From positions 1 to 9,350 of the forward strand of contig DDKG01000106.1 in NCBI GenBank assembly GCA_002339265.1: a DNA stretch of 9,350 bases. The letters run 5' to 3'. Made by a program: the position numbers and the translations under genes. Under the pieces are notes generated by a model. That model did not search any database and was not told the origin of the DNA. It was given only the letters and a program-made list of their open reading frames with translations. Below are positions 6,357-9,350 of the stretch, one piece after another. This DNA comes from Massilia sp. UBA2604 (GTDB lineage Bacteria > Pseudomonadota > Gammaproteobacteria > Burkholderiales > Burkholderiaceae_D). Positions within the stretch are counted from its first letter, which is position 1; each line of letters starts with the position of its first letter.

Positions 6357-7715
6357 TCACTCCACGAACAGGGTTGCGGGGAATTCGAGGTAGCCGCGGA
6401 TCGCCTGCACGAACTGGGCCGCCACCATGCCGTCGATCACGCGGTGGTCGAACGAGGACGACAGATTCATCATCTTGCGCGCGACCATCGCGCCGTCCCT
6501 GATCACCGGACGGTCGACGATGCGGTTGACGCCGACGATGGCCACTTCCGGACGGTTGATCACCGGCGTGGTGACGATGCCGCCCAGCGCGCCGAGGCTG
6601 GTAATCGTGATGGTGGAGCCGGTCAGTTCATCGCGGGTGGCCTTGCCGGTGCGCGCGGCGTCGGCCAGGCGCGCAATCTCGGCCGCGCTCGACCACGGAT
6701 CGCGCGACTCGGCGTGGCGCACCACCGGCACCATCAGGCCGTTGTCGGTCTGGGCCGCGATGCCGATATGGGCCGCGTCGTAGGTGGTCAAGAGGTTCTT
6801 GTCGTCGTCGTAGCGCGCGCTCATCATCGGATAGCTGCGCAGGGCCAGCACCACGGCGCGCATCAGCAGCGGCAGCAGGGTCAGCTTGCCGCGCTCGGCG
6901 CCATAACGGGCGTTCAGCTGCAGGCGCAGAGCCTCCAGTTCGGTGACGTCGACTTCTTCGACATAGGTGAAGTGCGGGATGTTGCGCTTGGCTTCCTGCA
7001 TCTTCTCGGCGATCTTGCGGCGCAGGCCGATCACCTGGGTCGCGTGTTCGCCATGCTGCTCGGCGTAGCGTTCGTCCATGCCGCCATTCGCCGCGCCGCC
7101 GCGGTGGCCGGCCACGTGGGCGTCCAGGTCGGCGTGGGTAATGCGGCCGGCCGGGCCGCTGCCGGCCACGAACTGCAGCTCGACGCCCAGGTCCCAGGCG
7201 CGCTGGCGCACGGCTGGCGGCGCCAGTGGCTTTTCGCCCTCGGCGCGCAGTTGCGGCGCGCCTTTCGATACAGGCGCAGGACGTGCGGCCGGAGCGGCCC
7301 TCGAGACCGGCGCAGGCGCAGGAGCAGGGGCAACTTCGGGCGCGGAAGCCTCGTTGGCTGCCACGGCTTCGAGCTGCGGCTCGGCCACTTCCTCGGCCGG
7401 CGCAGTGGCGGCGGCCGTCTTGACCGGCTCCTGGCTGGCCTTGGCCGCGCCGTTGTCCTTCAGGTTGCCGGCGCCCGCGACTTCGAGGCGGATCAGTTCC
7501 GCGCCCACGGCCAGCGATTGGCCGATCGCGCCACCCAGACTGGTGATGGTGCCCGCGACTGGCGACGGGATCTCGACCGTCGCCTTGTCGGTCATGACGT
7601 CGGCCAGCACCTGGTCTTCCTTGACCGTGTCGCCTGGTTGAACGTGCCAGGCCACGACTTCGACTTCGGCGATGCCTTCGCCGAGGTCGGGCATCTTGAT
7701 GACGTGAATACCCAT
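6357..7715 (-). CDS. bkdB: Branched-chain 2-oxo acid dehydrogenase E2 (dihydrolipoyl acyltransferase)
   Basis: 452-aa core subunit of the complex; it carries acyl groups on a lipoyl lysine and transfers them to CoA. There is one N-terminal lipoyl domain (about residues 3-78) with lipoylated Lys44 in MTDKATVEI. An Ala/Pro/Glu-rich flexible linker follows (about 85-160), then the peripheral-subunit-binding domain (about 163-200, [16 protein letters not shown] ending [12 protein letters not shown]), a second short linker, and the catalytic acetyltransferase domain (about 225-450). The active-site motif is FDHRVIDG at 422-429, with catalytic His424. ATG 7715 lies 4 bp after bkdA2, with a strong GGAGGG Shine-Dalgarno built from the last bkdA2 codons. 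Operon context with E1alpha/E1beta of the Bkd type makes branched-chain substrates more likely than pyruvate or 2-oxoglutarate. Confidence 0.96.
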   Translation of the reverse strand: MGIHVIKMPDLGEGIAEVEVVAWHVQPGDTVKEDQVLADVMTDKATVEIPSPVAGTITSLGGAIGQSLAVGAELIRLEVAGAGNLKDNGAAKASQEPVKTAAATAPAEEVAEPQLEAVAANEASAPEVAPAPAPAPVSRAAPAARPAPVSKGAPQLRAEGEKPLAPPAVRQRAWDLGVELQFVAGSGPAGRITHADLDAHVAGHRGGAANGGMDERYAEQHGEHATQVIGLRRKIAEKMQEAKRNIPHFTYVEEVDVTELEALRLQLNARYGAERGKLTLLPLLMRAVVLALRSYPMMSARYDDDKNLLTTYDAAHIGIAAQTDNGLMVPVVRHAESRDPWSSAAEIARLADAARTGKATRDELTGSTITITSLGALGGIVTTPVINRPEVAIVGVNRIVDRPVIRDGAMVARKMMNLSSSFDHRVIDGMVAAQFVQAIRGYLEFPATLFVE

Positions 7716-7719
7716 TGAA

Positions 7720-8766
7720 TCAACCCTCCATCACGCGTTTCAGGGCAGCGCCGACACGGTCGGGCCCCGGGAAATAAGCCCATTCCTGCGCATGCGGATA
7801 CGGGGTGTCCCAGCCGGCGACGCGCCCGATCGGCGCCTCCAGCTGGTAGAAGCAGTGTTCCTGCACCAGCGCCGCCAGTTCGGCGCCGAAGCCGCTGGTC
7901 TGCGTCGCTTCGTGCACGATCACGCAGCGGCCGGTCTTCTTGACCGAGTCGACGATGGTGTCGAGGTCGAGCGGCCAGATGCTGCGCAGGTCGATCACCT
8001 CGGCGTCGACGCCGGATTCGCGCGCCGCCGCTTCGGCGACCCAGACCATGGTGCCGTAGGCCAGCACGGTGACGTCGTTGCCGGGGCGGACGATGGCGGC
8101 CTTGTCCAGGTCGACGGTGTAGTAGCCGGTGGGGACGTCGCCCTTCGGATGGCCGGACCAGGGCACGACCGGACGGTCGTGGTGGCCGTCGAACGGGCCA
8201 TTGTAAAGACGCTTGGGTTCCAGGAAGATCACCGGATCGTCGTTCTCGATCGAGGCGATCAAGAGGCCCTTGGCGTCGTAGGGGTTCGAGGGCATCACGG
8301 TGCGCAGGCCGCACACGTGGGTGAAGAAGGCCTCGGGGCTTTGGCTGTGGGTCTGGCCGCCATAGATGCCGCCGCCGCAGGGCATGCGGATCACCATCGA
8401 CGAGGTGAACTCGCCGGCCGAGCGGTAGCGCAGGCGCGCCGCCTCGGACACGATCTGGTCGGTCGCCGGATAAAAATAGTCGGCGAACTGGATCTCGACT
8501 ACCGGGCGCAGGCCATAGGCGGCCATGCCGACCGCGGTGCCGACGATGCCGCCTTCCGAGATCGGGGCGTCGAACACGCGCGACTTGCCGTATTTCGCTT
8601 GAAGTCCGTCAGTGACGCGGAACACGCCGCCAAAGTAGCCAACGTCCTGGCCATACACCACGACGTTGTTGTCGCGTTCCATCATCACGTCCATGGCCGA
8701 GCGCAGGGCCTGGATCATGGTCATCGCCATCGTTGGCGTTTCTTTTGGTTGATCGTCTCGTGCCAT
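7720..8766 (-). CDS. bkdA2: Branched-chain 2-oxo acid dehydrogenase E1 subunit beta
   Basis: 348-aa beta subunit of the thiamine-diphosphate-dependent decarboxylase that forms an alpha2beta2 E1. An N-terminal pyrimidine-binding domain holds the TPP-activating glutamate in FDAPISEGGIVG (Glu71), the segment GGGIYGGQTHSQSPEA (about 131-146) and the EPKRLYNGPFDGHHDRP stretch (183-199). The C-terminal transketolase-like domain includes VDAEVIDLRSIWPLDLDT and ends VGAALKRVMEG. The sequence closely resembles Pseudomonas BkdA2 as I remember it. Start: an ATG at 8772 overlaps the bkdA1 stop as ATGA, but GGGAG (8778-8774) is 1 base from that ATG and 7 bases from ATG 8766, so 8766 (M-A-R-D-D-Q-P) is preferred. 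A third candidate, 8730 (M-A-M-T-M-I-Q), is where family similarity begins. Translation is probably coupled to bkdA1. Confidence 0.95.
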   Translation of the reverse strand: MARDDQPKETPTMAMTMIQALRSAMDVMMERDNNVVVYGQDVGYFGGVFRVTDGLQAKYGKSRVFDAPISEGGIVGTAVGMAAYGLRPVVEIQFADYFYPATDQIVSEAARLRYRSAGEFTSSMVIRMPCGGGIYGGQTHSQSPEAFFTHVCGLRTVMPSNPYDAKGLLIASIENDDPVIFLEPKRLYNGPFDGHHDRPVVPWSGHPKGDVPTGYYTVDLDKAAIVRPGNDVTVLAYGTMVWVAEAAARESGVDAEVIDLRSIWPLDLDTIVDSVKKTGRCVIVHEATQTSGFGAELAALVQEHCFYQLEAPIGRVAGWDTPYPHAQEWAYFPGPDRVGAALKRVMEG

Positions 8767-8768
8767 GC

Positions 8769-9350
<582 letters not shown>

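Noticed and set aside
7268..7460. Ala/Pro-rich low-complexity stretch inside bkdB that could look like a repeat or insertion
   Set aside because: It is the flexible linker between lipoyl and subunit-binding domains normal for E2 proteins.
6321..7718. Open frame of 465 codons antisense to bkdB, and a similar one at 7792-8787 antisense to bkdA2
   Set aside because: Same shadow effect; repetitive His/Gly/Ala/Arg composition, no domain, no ribosome site, and complete opposition to conserved genes.

Overview
The window is high-GC bacterial DNA with dense, ordinary gene packing. The strongly G/C-ending codons, the chemoreceptor type (4-helix-bundle sensor, HAMP, and a signalling domain of the sort abundant in Burkholderiales) and the complete branched-chain keto acid dehydrogenase operon suggest a betaproteobacterium. 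Oxalobacteraceae such as Massilia would fit, but this is an inference from memory; there is no rRNA or other decisive marker here. Nothing looks like a mobile element, prophage, CRISPR array or tRNA.

Region 1 (1-2908, minus strand): two tandem paralogous methyl-accepting chemotaxis proteins. The upstream copy (2908-1310) is complete at 532 aa. The downstream copy starts at GTG 1092 and runs off the left edge after 364 codons. Their signalling regions are nearly identical at DNA level, while the periplasmic sensor domains have diverged. Both genes have a near-identical 19-bp palindrome-like element about 135-147 bp before the start codon, followed by a TATACT/TACACT hexamer. The 217-bp gap between them also holds a 9-bp inverted repeat.

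Region 2 (2909-4103): a divergent intergenic region of 278 bp, then a small plus-strand gene for a 124-aa, Gly/Gln/Asp-rich, apparently disordered hydrophilin-like protein. It converges on a minus-strand GNAT acetyltransferase, and the two genes share the four bases CTAG for both stop codons.

Region 3 (4104-4921): a plus-strand TetR-family regulator whose upstream region holds overlapping inverted repeats around a possible -35 hexamer, suggesting autoregulation.

Region 4 (4922-9350, minus strand): the branched-chain 2-oxo acid dehydrogenase operon bkdA1 (E1alpha, 5' end outside the window), bkdA2 (E1beta), bkdB (E2) and lpd (E3). The genes are separated by only 2-4 bp, with Shine-Dalgarno sites inside or at the end of the preceding gene. 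The operon ends in an intrinsic terminator 6 bp past the lpd stop, directly abutting the TetR gene that faces it. Together the four products would oxidatively decarboxylate the 2-oxo acids of valine, leucine and isoleucine to acyl-CoAs, for catabolism and for branched fatty acid primers.

No new enzymatic system is evident. The least described parts are the small hydrophilin-like gene, the shared element upstream of the two chemoreceptors and the TetR upstream repeats.
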